Positions 10,433 to 22,245 of a stretch of DNA of 64,000 bases are shown here, piece by piece (within the stretch, counting starts at the first letter, position 1; every line of letters starts with the position of its first letter). The stretch is taken from positions 1-64,000 of the forward strand of contig AZLU01000001.1 in assembly GCA_002224055.1 (NCBI GenBank). Reading direction: 5' to 3'. This stretch comes from Pezizomycotina sp. ARF18 (lineage: Eukaryota > Ascomycota). The position numbers and the translations under genes are program-made. The notes beneath the pieces are model-generated. The model ran no database searches. It was not told where the DNA came from and was given only the letters and a program-made list of their open reading frames with translations.

Positions 10433-12553
10433 TGTGGGGATAGTTGCTTTGAAGCTAAAGTGCCGGGGAGAGAAATAAAGAAGTTGAGGTGAAATGTTTT
10501 GCAAGAGTTAGGTGTTGGATTGATGTTAAGATGATTTTTAGAACGTCAAGCTGAGAATGAAGACAATGCCGATGATGAGAAGAATGGCTTCGTCTCTTGG
10601 GATCATCGAGTTGTATTTATACCATCGATTGTTCTAAATCGCAAGTCAGGTTCGTTGAAAATGAGCTCGCGAACGAACAATGCTTCAACATCGTTGATGA
10701 GCTGTAGAACATAAGTTGCCAATATAATCTGCCTTGAATTGAAATATTTTGCAGCTCGAAAAATCACCATTTTGAGAACTCGAAATATTTGTTCGTGAAG
10801 AAGTCAATCCATCGTAGTGAAGTAGCGTCCAAGCTTGCTCGCAACATCACGTGCTATATAACTGGTCTTCGCGAGATGCAAGGGAATTCTCCATGCTGGT
10901 CAAGATGGAACAAGACTACCGATGCACAAAAATGCTTCGCCGAATGTTTACGGCACGCAGCCTTGCGTGGTTAAGCGAGTGCTCGGACTCTAGATTGACC
11001 GATTGTTTGGCTCTTCGAGGCTGTGACTTTGGAATCACGACCAATCCGCAGTCTTGTCGTAGGGTGGGATTCCTCGCCGTTTTCTTAGAAGCGCGTATAG
11101 AAAGGCTTGCAAAATCTTCTGGTTAAGAACTGCCTAACAGCCATACATCATCACTTATCCAAGTAGAACACTTAATTGGCTTTTAGACTGTGCCTTGCAT
11201 GTATCTTACCATGGGGGTTCGAGTTCAGATTGAACAAGTTCTGTATCGAGGGATGTGTAGGGCTGAATCGAGTACCCTCGGTAGTTAGCAATCGCCGGTG
11301 CCAAATTGCTTTTGGCGAAGAATCCCCGAATACTCGAAAGTCCCGTTTTATATCTTTTCTGCCCACGTCCCTATATGCCTTCTTTAGTAACATCAGAATA
11401 CAGATTGTATTATGAATGAAATGTTTTCACCGATCCTTCATGATAGTCCATCGTATACCGATGCGGAACCCGTTTTTATAGTTTTTTTTTTGAATAAACG
11501 GTGTTCCACCGTTATAAGCCCATGGATTAACATGCTCGGAAATCAGTTCCGGATCCTTCGAGAAACGCTTCATGAAGAATAGGATTTTCGGAGTCTAGAA
11601 GTCAGTTCTCAGCGCCCTCCTGCACTTAACTATCAATAATAGCATCCATTTCTTGCGAAAGCCATGCTATGATGGGAAGCCAGATCGAGCTATCTTATTT
11701 GGTTCGCTGAGGATCGTAGAACTCAGCGTGCTATATAACATGATTGCTGATATGTCAATGTACAGTTGAGCCTTCGGCTTGTTGGTCCACGATCTCATCT
11801 ATTTCGAGGGCAGTTTTGGCGGCTTGTAATCGATCGCGCACCAAATCATGATGTTCAAGGGAAAGTCTAGGGCACCTAGCACCTGACAGGCACAACTAGC
11901 ATCAGTAGCCAAGAGCCGTCGAAAGAGGTTAGAGAGCTATTCTCAGGCATTTAAACTAAAATCTAAATATTAGAAAGTTTTTAGAAGTTTGGGTTACGTG
12001 ATTTAAATCAAGTTTCTTGTCGCCCGTTAACTACCGCCGGCTGAGACGTCGCGCGTAACAAATCTGCATATATATACTCAGTTTGCTCCCGGGCCACGAA
12101 GGCTAGCCTCGTGACTAAGTGTCCCAGTGTTATCGCTCTTAAGGGTAACCTAGACCACTTGCATAAAGAATGATTTACAGAGGAGGCAGAAAGGAGAAAG
12201 AGACTCGCAAAAGACACCAAAACATACGGAAACATTAATTCAACGGCGCTAACTTCCTGCGCCCGACTACCCTTCGTGTAGTCGACGGTCAGGATGTATA
12301 CTTCCTCAGCACTTGAGGAAAGCCATGATATGATTTATGTACAACTCTTAGAATAGAACAACAAACCTCCGTTTCTCTGCGTACGAAACGTTAGTTGTTC
12401 CTAAACCTTTCCCCACCCTTTCCCGCTCTCTAAGCCGATCTAGGTTCAAGTCGAAAAGGCGACGAGGCCGCAGTAACTTCGAAAAGGCTGAGTACATCAC
12501 AAACTGAGCATAAAGCCCACCGTCCCACTGTCAGCAATTAACATCATTCATCA
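10433..12553. other. mostly intergenic, 2.1 kb
   Basis: Contains several clean short frames without recognisable motifs. One is a 75-codon minus-strand frame at 12008-12235 with an ATG and a hydrophobic N-terminus (MFPYVLVSFASLFLLSASS); another is a 73-codon minus-strand frame at 11172-11393. Either may be a small gene, but neither is supported beyond being open. Confidence 0.4.
12008..12235 (-). CDS. possible 75-residue secreted peptide
   Basis: An ATG-to-stop frame whose first 20 residues look like a signal peptide (MFPYVLVSFASLFLLSASS). The remainder shows one cysteine and no family signature. It lies about 300 bp upstream of, and divergent from, the ankyrin gene, so it might instead be part of that promoter. 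Confidence 0.25.
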   Translation of the reverse strand: MFPYVLVSFASLFLLSASSVNHSLCKWSRLPLRAITLGHLVTRLAFVAREQTEYIYADLLRATSQPAVVNGRQET

Positions 12554-13745
12554 TTGAAGAAGTTGGAAGAGAAATGGCAAAGCAGCGATCATCCTACGGT
12601 AACGCAGCTGGTAAAGTTGGCAAATTTGTCGATCACCGGGGAACAAACAAACAGGAGGAGTAGACTTTCTCAAAGGGCTATTTCGAGCGTTGGCGTTCAA
12701 CTTGAATCACCGGAGGAATATATTCACGTTGCAGACGAAAACCTAAGAGAGCAAACATCTGTAATTTCCTACCGCATCGACTCTTGGAAAATTACAGAAA
12801 TTTACTACCAGATCGAACACAAGATCTCATAGGTATAAAGAAGAAATTCACCGGTCCAGACGCCGTTGATATAAATTTTAGAGATACGACCCGGAACGGC
12901 GATACTTTTCTGCATCGCGCCATCAGGCATATGCTTGAGAACTTGAACCGCTCCAACAACCGGGTCAATGGACATCTAGATGTTGTCCAATATCTCATAC
13001 ATCTAGGCGCCGACGTCAAAGCCCGCAACGATTTGGATCATATGCCGGGGGACCTGCTTTGCCCTAGCGTTAATGGGGACCTTGATGAGGACCCGAAGAC
13101 ACGCCCAGTTTGGCGCGATATCGAAGCCGTGGACGACTTGTACTCCCGCTTGTTTCAGGTGTTTTACTGTCACGGTGGTATCCACGTGCTGGAGCTTCGG
13201 ACTCGGTCTTCCCTCGAGCTCGAAAATTCTCGCATTCCCATTCTCCCCTTCATGAAGTCATCCAGCTACGTCTCTCCAAGCTTGCATGTATTGTCATCGA
13301 TCTTGGTGCTGATGTTACGGCAGAGGTCGACGGCAAAACGCCGATAGAATTAGCGATAAAGTGTGGTCTCCATTTCGTTGTAGAGGCGCTCAAAAACTGC
13401 TCTAGGCTGCATGTGGATGCAAGGCATTTGCGATTGTGTAACGCCGTCAGAGGAAAGCAACACCGCTTGTCGCAGTGGATCCTGGAGACGAAGCAGTGCG
13501 ACGTTGACCAAACTGACAACCGGGGTTGGACACCGTTGCACTACGCCGCACAAAACATAGACGTGGACATGGTACTGCTACTTGTGAGATACGGCGCGGA
13601 CGCTGATAAGCCGGCTGAAAGGTCGAGCGTGATAGCAAGGAAAATAGTGGCTGGTCTCTGGCGAGACGGACCGGAGGCACTCCAGAAACTTCTGGAATCA
13701 GATTATGCCGATCACTTCTTTAAATTTGAAGGAGTAGCAGCGTGA
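12554..13745 (+). CDS. ankyrin-repeat protein, paralogue of the 23.8-25.6 kb gene
   Basis: The readable core carries ankyrin repeats: GDTFLHRAIRHM, VNGHLDVVQYLIHLGADVKA, IDLGADVTAEVDGKTPIELA and the canonical RGWTPLHYAAQNIDVDM, with the stop at 13743-13745. A conserved non-ankyrin stretch (FQVFYCHGGIHV) also occurs in the second ankyrin gene as FHALYCYGGVDV, and both share a DLIGxKxxF lead-in, so they are full-length relatives. Ankyrin repeats mediate protein binding. No catalytic domain is visible. The N-terminus is unresolved: the first frame (12554) lacks an ATG, and at least two frame jumps occur, so the start is provisional. Confidence 0.7.
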
Positions 13746-14161
13746 GCTGGGGCACGAGACTGCCAGTGGATAGCCTTATACGCCTGTATGCTGAATCACC
13801 TGAGTTACCATCATTTGGGGATGTTCTAGCAAAAGTTAAATAGACAATTTATTTCTACCTAGCTTGAAAAAGTAGACAATTGCTTTGCATTTCTTCGATT
13901 GTATTTTACGAAAAGGGTATTTCTTCGTTTGGGTAATCCAATGCCCTTGCTCCTCCCCAGCTTGGCATGCCCCGAAACATAAGCAACAATAAGAGGACAA
14001 CGCGTGCTTGCTTTTGCTTTACTTCCGTTAAGTTTGTGGGTAGTTTCGGAACAATCTCCCCCATTAGCTCCGATACATATTACTAACAACGTGAACAATC
14101 TCCAAACGCGTGGGGATCCTTGAAAGATACGTATCATAAGTAAGGTCCACTTTATTGCGTA
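13746..14161. other. convergent intergenic stretch
   Basis: Lies between the 3' ends of the ankyrin and MscL genes. A 92-codon minus frame (13859-14137) is open but falls in the expected MscL 3' UTR and has no family signature. Confidence 0.4.
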
Positions 14162-15005
14162 TCACTGCCTCTCCTCCCTTCCGTCCACCCAGCTCGTGCA
14201 ATTAAAGCAGCGTTTAGCCTATTGAGAGAGACAAGTCCGATTAGTTTTCTGCTTATATCACGGTAAGACACTGTGTTCCCCCCGAAGGAAACTAGTGTGA
14301 AGAAACATACCTTCTCGCTAATATACTTCCTGCAATACTTGCACTTCACCGTCCTCTTGATAACCTCGTCGTGCGTGACGCGTGTATAAACCAACCCAAT
14401 AACGTACAGACTCAACCCCAAACTGACGAAATTTATGCACTGCTGTATGAACGCGCCGTAACCCAGCGTGACGGCGCCGTCGGCGGCCGCCTGCGCGATG
14501 GTGTTGTACCCGTTCGCGATGGAATTGTTGTAGTTCGGCCCGTGCTTCAGGTAACGAACTTCTCTTCGAAGTTGCGGTGGATGACGGGGATGCAGCCGAT
14601 GGGCGGGAGGAGGATGTTGGAGATGAAGGTCTGGACGAGGTCGGAGAAGGCCTTCGCGATGCTATTGTCTAGTTAGCAGGGTGGAGACTGAATGGAAGGA
14701 TAGAGGTTGGTGGAGAAGCGAAGTTAAGACTTACATGAGACCTATGGCGACTTGCAGGACGTTGTCGCTGAGGATGAAGTCTGTATATCAAAGGTCAATA
14801 AACAGGGTAACGAAAAGGACATTCGGAATTTTTTCAGAGGGAGGAGGTATAGTAAACATACCGAGGAAGTCACTCCAGTAGAACTTTGCCTTCTTGACGC
14901 CGCGCTCAGCGCTGCTGATGAGGCTGTCCATCTCCGACGAATCGACTGCGTGTTCTGCACGTCCGCGTCGTCCCGGTTGTTATCGCTTTGAGCGTTGGAA
15001 CTCAT
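14162..15005 (-). CDS. MscL-type large-conductance mechanosensitive channel, fungal form
   Basis: Four exons are readable. Exon 1 (ATG at 15005) encodes MSSNAQSDNNRDD and later AERGVKKAKFYWSDFL. Exon 2 gives DFILSDNVLQVAIGLM, the first transmembrane helix. Exon 3 gives IAKAFSDLVQTFISNILLPP, then PNYNNSIANGYNTIAQAA, the second helix FIQQCINFVSLGLSLYVIG and KCKYCRKYISEK. The last exon gives AKRCFNCTSWVDGREERQ and the stop at 14162. MscL forms a stretch-gated pore that vents solutes on osmotic downshock. Fungal homologues add this C-terminal tail, whose two C-x2-C pairs resemble a zinc knuckle. Introns have GTATGT or GTAAGT donors. One frame jump lies between the start and the AERGV segment. Assignment rests on my memory of fungal MscL sequences. 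Confidence 0.85.
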
Positions 15006-15937
15006 CGTAGAGTTCGCGACTATCGTGACAAGATGGTAGAAGATAGATTCAGGCGATAAAGGCCCTTGGATATTCCGCAGGAGTCAGGAGGTTTCAGGTT
15101 CTGGCTGATATGCTTGTTGATGATAAACAAGGCGGGGATATAGTGTTGATTCATTTTCTGGCTTGAAAAAAAAAAAAAAAACCAATACAAAAAGGTCATT
15201 GTGGATACACCACTGCCAAATCCAGCCAAAGACGCGAGACTCCCGCAAATTTGCCATCACGTGCCTAGATGATTAATTGGCATTATCGGCCCTTCAAATC
15301 CAGCGAATGATGTTCACGATCCGAGGAGGCAGGAAGGATACAGGATATATAGCTGGATACGGAAATGTATGATAGATGTCTAGATATAGGGCTCGCTTAC
15401 CCTTGAGGATCCTATATAGCTTTGAAAAGCACTTGCGGTTTTATTATCGTCGCTAGTTACAGTAAGTATCTTACGACCCTTTCTTCGAAGAGATATTACG
15501 AGCCGCGGTCAGCAGCACTGGCCTTCTCTTCTCGGTATTTGGGTTTTTACGATCAATATTAGTAGTAATCTTTGTCCTCAGTATTTAGCTGAAGAATCTA
15601 TGAATCAATATATATTTGTACTACTTCCCTACCGGCGGTGCTACCGAGGCAGGAACCGTGACAGGTGAACTAACAATTCTGGGTAACATTGACTGGGTTC
15701 ATGGCGCGTTTACTGGGTTGAACAGGAGACCCCACAATTTGGCCCTGAAGTTGTCCCACGGTTTAAAACCTTTGGAGTTGCTCAGGCTCGGTGGCGATCA
15801 TATAAGCACCGGCATGCCCCCAGTCTCTCAAACGTCCTCAAAACCTGCTTCGTCTAGCATCACCACAGTTTGACATCCTTGTATATACAATTCTTCAACC
15901 ATAAGCCTATAGTAAACCAGCGAGTGTAAGGATCAAC
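15006..15937. other. divergent promoter region and a possible gene remnant
   Basis: Separates the divergently transcribed MscL and dioxygenase genes. An A-run lies at about 15164-15182. An 85-codon plus frame (15616-15873) has no ATG. On the opposite strand the same stretch gives short methyltransferase-like words (LDEAGFEDV, GFKPWDNFRAKLWGLLF), too fragmentary to call. Confidence 0.35.
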
Positions 15938-16862
15938 ATGGCCTCCTCGGCAGAGAAGAAATACGCCGACACCCTCGGGCTGTTCAACTACCACAACCGG
16001 CCGCTCCCCACCCACCCGACCGCCCGGTCCGACGTCGAGCACGTCCTGCAGCACGGCTACGTGATCCTCGAAAACGTCTTCACCCCGCCGAAGCCGCCGA
16101 AGCCAAAGCAGAAATGACCCGCCTCCACGGTCAAAATCCCCTCGTCGGCCGCAACGCCTTCGAAGGCCTCGACACCAACCGCGTATACTCCCTCCTAAAC
16201 AAAACCCGCGTGTTCGACAAGTTCGCAATGCTCCCCCGCGTGCTCGCGCTGAACGACTACTTTTTGGAGAAAGGGTATATGATCAGTGCGTTCCATACTA
16301 TCCAGATTAACCCTGGAGAAAAACCGCAGGCGTTACACTTCGACGACGGTTACTGCCATTTACCGCGCCCCCGGCAGCCGCTGGGACTGCTATAATGCTC
16401 GCGTTCGATCCGTTTACGGAGACAAACGGCGCGACGAGGGTTATACCCGGTTCGCACCTGTGGAGCTCCGATAAGCGCCCGAAAGAATCCCAAACAATCC
16501 CTGCTGTTTGTCCATCCGGATCGGCAGTGTACTTCATCGGAACACTCTGGCACGGCGGCGGCGCCAACAACTCGGATAAACCGCGAATGAGCGCGACGGT
16601 GCAGTACTGCCAGCCATATATTCGACCGATAGAAAATCAGATACTCGCGGTGGATCCGCGGAGGCTCAAGGATATCCCTGAGAAGATTGTTGATATGATG
16701 GCGTACAGGACGCACCCGCCGTTTATAGGGTACGCGGATGCGATGAATCCGGTAAAGGCGGCAGAGAGGATGGTTAGGTGGTTGCAAAAGCCGCTGGATG
16801 AGAGTCCGCCGGCTTTCCCGGTCGATACGGAGGAGTTTGCGGCGAAGGAGTCGAAGTTGTAG
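15938..16862 (+). CDS. phytanoyl-CoA dioxygenase (PhyH) family oxygenase
   Basis: ATG at 15938 (MASSAEKKYADTLGLFNYHN). The family's early block reads VEHVLQHGYVILENVF. The Fe(II) facial triad is visible: HxD in ALHFDDGYCHLPRP, the distal His in FIGTLWHGGGANNSD, and the 2-oxoglutarate-binding Arg in KPRMSATVQYC. PhyH enzymes are Fe(II)/2-oxoglutarate-dependent hydroxylases, and fungal members often act in secondary or lipid metabolism; the substrate here is unknown. Length is 925 nt, and adding the two bases missing near 16090 and 16370 gives 308 residues, normal for the family. No targeting signal seen. It stands alone, so no pathway can be inferred. Confidence 0.85.
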
Positions 16863-17724
16863 GTGACATATTGAGCTAGGTTCCTCATCTGGGATATATA
16901 GGTCTACATAGCTGAAAATATTGTTTAATGTTTATCGGAACCGAAAGACAATTCATGAAATCTCGAGTGCAACTGATGAGAAGTCTTGTAAATGGGAAGC
17001 GGACATCGAGATAACCTTGAGGTTCATTTACTAAAGTCCATTCCCTGACCCTCTCATGCTTGCCGTCGCTGTTAGCATCCACGATTGATTATAATTCCGG
17101 TAGTTTTTGATTTTGGGATCTTCAGCAATAAACCTGTAAGATGCGATTGGGCTTATGCGTATACCAGGATATCGTTGTCCTCGCAATCACTAATGTAGGA
17201 TATGACATTCATCATTAAATCAAGCACCTTCTCCAAACTGCAACTATACTGTCATGAGCATGAGCCTACTTTGTAAAAGGGAAATACTACGAACGATGGA
17301 TATTCATCCGACTTATCATAGGTTGGCTCTGGAAAGTCAGCGCACAAGTAACCTTACTAGATAAGTCCAAGTAGGTATAATCGCGGCCGATCATCAGTTC
17401 GTACTTTCGCTTTACAACAAGTGACCTAAGGCAACTAGGGCTATATGCTAATACTGTCACATCTTGGACCAGTTCAAGCCTTTAGCGTCCAAGTGCTTAT
17501 TTCCCTTGAAAAAAATTATTGAAAAGACTTGGCTTAGAAATTTCGCGAGTATAAAATGAATTATTAGCGGCGCCGAAAATCCAAAAATAATGCATCCCGC
17601 TGTCGGCGCAATCAACAACTACTACGGACAAACAAATCTTGAAATATCAATCCAGAAAATCTACTCTTCTATTCGTATACGTGTATCCTTCATCTCCAAA
17701 GACAAATACATTACGACCTAGGTC
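16863..17724. other. intergenic, nothing recognised
   Basis: The 3' flank of the dioxygenase and the 5' flank of the F-box gene. No motifs, repeats or RNA genes seen. Confidence 0.5.
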
Positions 17725-18656
17725 ATGGAAGGCATAATCATGGACGCGATTCCCAACGAAATCCTCCTAAAGGTCTTCGAGTGTCTAACCTACCGCGACC
17801 TCAAGTTCCGCGTCACGCTCGTCTGCCGCCGCTTCCGAACCCTTCTCGCGCACGACGCCCAGCAAAACTACTCCAACTCGCCATTAAGCTCTTCTTCGAC
17901 ATTCCACGCCCTGTTGGCTACTACACCGAGACCATCAGCCTCCGCGTCCACCCGATCTTCAAGAAGATCAATATCGACATCCGTGGCGCTTCCTTCGACG
18001 ATCTGGAGCTGCAAGTCTGCGAACATTGCAACTACTGGGGCAAGGAGAAGAACCTCTGCTACCACGCCGACATGAAGAAGCCGTTGAAGCTGATGGATAC
18101 CCCTGCCCGCCTTAAGAATGCGGTTTCACCGGCTCTACAAGTGTAGGAACACCATTACCATACATCATGTATATGCCTTATTGTACATAAATAGGGGAGC
18201 TTTCCCCCCATCATCTCCATCAATCAACCCAAGGATCAATCCCTCTTCACGGTGTTCCAACAACAAGAACTAACGATGGTCGTCGGGATCGAAGCCGGAG
18301 CGGTCATCGTCACGCTCAGAGCTACCAATAACCGCCCGATTACGGTGCAAGATGTAATGACGAAGGTGGCGGAGCTGATGGCTCCCGTCAATAGGAAACG
18401 CCGCGCTCTCTGCCTCAGCGACGAGGAGACCAACGACCTCGAGTCCCTGGGGCCGTCCAAGCACATGATGGACTTCTTCAACCGCGAGGTCAAGGCCAAC
18501 AAGAGGACCTGCATGGACGCGGGGCTCAGGAACGGTGTTTTGGAGCTCTACTTCTTCAGGCCGTCGGTGAGGAGGACTTGGGGACTTGGGCACATGTTTA
18601 CCCAAGCGGAGAGCATTTCGGAGGTTGGCAGGAAGGGACTTGGTTGTTCGTTCTAA
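17725..18656 (+). CDS. F-box protein
   Basis: ATG at 17725 (MEGIIMDAIPNEI) or the in-frame ATG six residues on. A textbook F-box follows: IPNEILLKVFECLTYRDLKF then RVTLVCRRFRTLL. After one frame jump the protein continues FFDIPRPVGYYTETISLRVH, QVCEHCNYWGKEKNLCYH (a Cys/His cluster), then VVGIEAGAVIVTLRATNNRP and the stop at 18656. Either a 93-nt intron (18141-18233, GTG..AAG) or two further single-base errors join the two halves; the alternative frame RFHRLYKCRNTITIHHVYAL also looks coding. Expected role: Skp1-dependent substrate adaptor for SCF ubiquitin ligase. Target unknown. Confidence 0.7.
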
Positions 18657-19049
18657 GGGGGCTGCTAGTACTATTAGAAAGGAAAGTTTTTAAAGACATC
18701 CGTGTCCAGCTAATATGTTAGATATATTTTTATCCTTATCATTCATTATAAGTGGACGAGTTATAGCGTTAGTTATATCCGCATTTTTTCTTGTAGAGCA
18801 CCGAAGCTGTTGTTAATCCGAGGGTGTCTCTAAGTATTCGGTAATACTATTTCAATTAATACGACTTTGCTAATGCCTTACTAAATGTATCAACTCTATT
18901 ACAAAAGGTTCAATGCAACGTGGCCCGGATCATATAATATCCAATCTCTATCTAGCTCCATGTTCTACTAAACTTGCTTCCAATACCTCCCCCTTACCGA
19001 GTCGTATTAATGTGATCCCAGTTACATCATTTGCGCTCTCAGAAGGACT
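18657..19049. other. 3' flank, AT-rich
   Basis: AT-rich downstream region of the F-box gene. No feature recognised. Confidence 0.4.
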
Positions 19050-19376
19050 TTAAGAGTCCATTTCCTCCAAAGCGACGTAGAACCTCGAAAAATGGCACAT
19101 AAAGAATCTGGAACATTTGCAGTGGTCATCGGAAGCCGGAAGAAGCGGGAAGTTTGGAAAAACTGCTTCTATAACTTCAAATCGAAAATTGCTATGTTTG
19201 ATAGTCATACTCCTTGTTTCGTCTGGTACAGGCTCAAAAGTCTTTAAAGGTTCCGAGTATATCAACGATAGACAAGTAAAGTTATCGGTCTTCTTAGAAG
19301 GCCTCCATATTATAAATTTGAGGGCTCCCCTGTTACCTTTGTTAAACACGCATGCTTTCCACGTAATAGCCATCAT
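19050..19376 (-). CDS. possible 108-residue hypothetical protein
   Basis: An ATG-to-stop frame containing TFEPVPDETRSMTIKHSNFR and KCSRFFMCHFSRFYVALEE. Third codon positions are A/T-rich, unlike the confident genes nearby. It may be a terminal exon of the minus-strand coding region just upstream. No family recognised. Confidence 0.3.
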   Translation of the reverse strand: MMAITWKACVFNKGNRGALKFIIWRPSKKTDNFTCLSLIYSEPLKTFEPVPDETRSMTIKHSNFRFEVIEAVFPNFPLLPASDDHCKCSRFFMCHFSRFYVALEEMDS

Positions 19377-19526
19377 AATGTACTATATGGTATGAACGTG
19401 TGTTATTACGATGAGTACCATAACCTTATCCGCTAGTTTCGACCGCCATCGCGTATTAGCACTAATATATGAAGTAAACGCTTTCAATATCTTTATCGAA
19501 CTGCATGTTTATGGCCATACTTAGAT

Positions 19527-20400
19527 TCATAGGGGTCCATAAGCGCCAAGGCCGTTTGAAAAATGAGACGAACGAAATCTGCATACCGAAGAAAAAAGGA
19601 AGAAGCTGTCAGACATGCTAGTATTAAACAGTCTTCGCACTCGGTCTAGTGCAGACGTTCTACCTACGGCTGCCAGAAGGAAGGTTAAAGTGCTAGTATG
19701 CAAACAAGAACTATAAACTTCACGTTTAAGACCCCTTTCCACAAAATAAACGCCGAAAGGATAAACAATCAAATCAATACCGGCTAGCTGAACGAGCAGC
19801 GGTACGTCATGGAGCCTACAAAGAAAACCATCTTGGACATCTTGCATAACAAAACGCTCTTCGATATCAAGCAGCACATTGCTGGTATCGATTTCAAGCT
19901 TACTCTGCCTCTTGTTTGAAAGCGCCTAAGTCAAATCTTGAATATCGAAGCGGATAGAAATATCATCGACCTTTGCGCAACTCGTTTTCGCTGACATACC
20001 TAGACGAAAGGAATCTACTTATCTGACGGTCTATCTGAACGAGGTCTTCAGGTTCATGGCGCTAGATATGTCACCGGAGTTGAGGATCTCTAATGTCGAA
20101 TTATAATCGAACGACTCCGAGCACTGCAAATACTGGATATATAAGGTCTGGCGCTCAGGATATTTTGCCCCCCACACCGACGACGCCACCGGCAAGGCCT
20201 ATCGAGGATACGATCTGTTGCGAAACGGCGTTACCCTTGCACTCTACGAAGTCATGCTTTTGATTGGTATACAGCCTGGACCGGTTGAATTCATCGCAAA
20301 GGCTAGGGTTACTGCCATCCGCGGTTTGGAAGCCACGGGTCTGCCAGTGCGCAAATACGCCTAAAATTCCGTAGCTCTTAGGGCAACTTTTAAGGTTCAT
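19527..20400 (-). CDS. unrecognised protein-coding region
   Basis: ATG at 20400 opens MNLKSCPKSYGILGVFAHWQ, continuing GFQTADGSNPSLCDEFNRSR and NAVSQQIVSSIGLAGGVVGV. After a frame jump the same strand reads YPERQTLYIQYLQCSESF and LEILNSGDISSAMNLKTSF, then VLLDIEERFVMQDVQDGF and LAGIDLIVYPFGVYFVERGL, ending by 19527. The pieces follow each other with plausible protein composition, so one gene with sequencing errors or introns is likely. I see no signature domain; cysteines at the N-terminus are compatible with secretion, but no signal peptide is visible. Confidence 0.4.
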
Positions 20401-22245
20401 TACAGAATATAACTGGCCAAAATCTGCTATAAATAGCTCTTGGTATCCGAAATTCGCGAGCGTGCTGGCGAGCTATATATGGAAGTCCTGAAGAGGCGAC
20501 GATGTGGCAATTTGCTATTTACCAGAAAACCACCCAACCCTAGAAGCGTACAGGTATCATAGCGGAATTGAAGGATGCGTTCGTAGCGTTTTCTTGGATC
20601 GTTCTAAAGACACTTGTAAATATAATATTGCAGAGCCCATGTCTCACAACAGCAATGGAATACCGGGAAGTGGGGTGTGCCAATGGGGCCTGTCGTCTTC
20701 GCTCCAGAAACAGCTCTGCCATCGCAACGGCAAGTTCTCAGTGTATTCTACACCAAGGCTCCCAACTCTCTGCGGGGCCACAGTTGAAAACATTGGCAGG
20801 CGGTCTCGGAAATCATGGTAGTACCGCTATGGTGAGTTCGGTTAACTTTAATCCTAAAGCAGAAGCTCTACCATTCAGACCTTCCTGACGAGATCTTCGA
20901 AAGAGGAAGTAGCACATATTGAATTTGCCATGTGGAGAATCTAGCTTCGCTCGCCTCGATCTCGACTGATTTACCTTGGCAGAAATGGCCTGGGGCTTTA
21001 TTCACCTTTTCAAGGTAAGAGTCGCTGACGAATCTGTCGCCAGAGCGGCAACTTGTCGCCTAGATGGCCGGGGGGGGAATATAAATTGCTTATCACATGT
21101 AGTGATACCATGGCCCTTGTCGGGGTTCGCAATTCTTTCAACGTTGAAGGCGTTGTTGGCACATTGTTGTTCCGCTCTTCTCAAAGTGCTAGGGTCATTC
21201 CGATTTCCGTGGCTCTTCTAGTCTTCTTCAAATTTCAAGCCTAGACTTTGAAGCCAACCTCTATGAAATTATAAAAATGGCGGAACGCACGGTGGACGTT
21301 CCTTCCTTGGCCTGCAACGGCCGCTAATATTGAGACATCAAGACTGTAGGACGGATAACCATCCCTGAAAACCGGGATTTAGGATCTTTGACATTTTCCC
21401 TCATATGGATGGCAGGTACGACGTCCTCGGCACACATCCGACTTCACTATCTTGCATAATTTACTCTGCCGAGAAACATGGTGAATAGGAGAGAAAAAGT
21501 AATCCTCAGGTTGTAAACAAAGGATGATCTAGACCTCCACGATCTTTTAGCTTCATAAGCTCATTTCACGATGATTCACGATGATTTTCGCGGGAAATCC
21601 AATCATCAGCTGAGAATGACCAATGAGTTTACGAGCGGCTAATTTGTCCGGCGAGTACGGCACGCAGAGCTATTTGCGGTCGTTTGCATGTTCTCATTCG
21701 CTAATCGCCTTTTGGGAGCGCAATTTTAAACATTGTCCAAAGAGTCCAAAAATGAACGAAATAGCTTCCTTCCTAATTCCATGCATGTCGCCGGATGGCC
21801 GGGTTACCACTCGTCCCACCCACAAAAAATTGGAGTTGGGTTGAATGGCTCGGATGTGACCGGCGGCCATTTCGACTAGATTGATGTAACAGTAAATATC
21901 AGCCCACGAATATCGTCAAAGTTCCCATGTCCAATGAAGACCCTTCTCCGTCGCTTCCGTACGATAATTCAGCTACCTGCGAAATGCTTGCGTAATTTCC
22001 CTTATTAATGGCATCTCTAAGATCTAGGTTTTGTTTGAATCCTTTGAGGCCCTTTTTTTTCGTTGGGTCATGGAGCGGCGTGTTGGCGGCATGTATATAT
22101 TGGCCTATTCCCCGTGATAAGCGGAGTTTTGTTTTAAGGAACTCAGTACAGTCTTTACACCTCGTCGCTATACGGCTCAGGACCTAGTACTTTCCTTGTT
22201 TCTTTCCATACCTTTGTTGATCAAGAGAGTTGCTTCATATACCAA
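20401..22245. other. mostly intergenic, with a possible Cys-bearing ORF and the lectin promoter
   Basis: On the minus strand about 21002-21184 encodes CANNAFNVERIANPDKGHGI and TTCDKQFIFPPRPSRRQV, which might be part of a small secreted protein. The plus-strand frames at 20504-20888 have no convincing homology. A TATATA box at 22094-22099 lies about 150 bp before the lectin start. Confidence 0.35.

Noticed and set aside
13859-14137. 92-codon minus frame with a hydrophobic start
   Set aside because: It lies in the expected 3' UTR of the MscL gene on the same strand, with no conserved motif.
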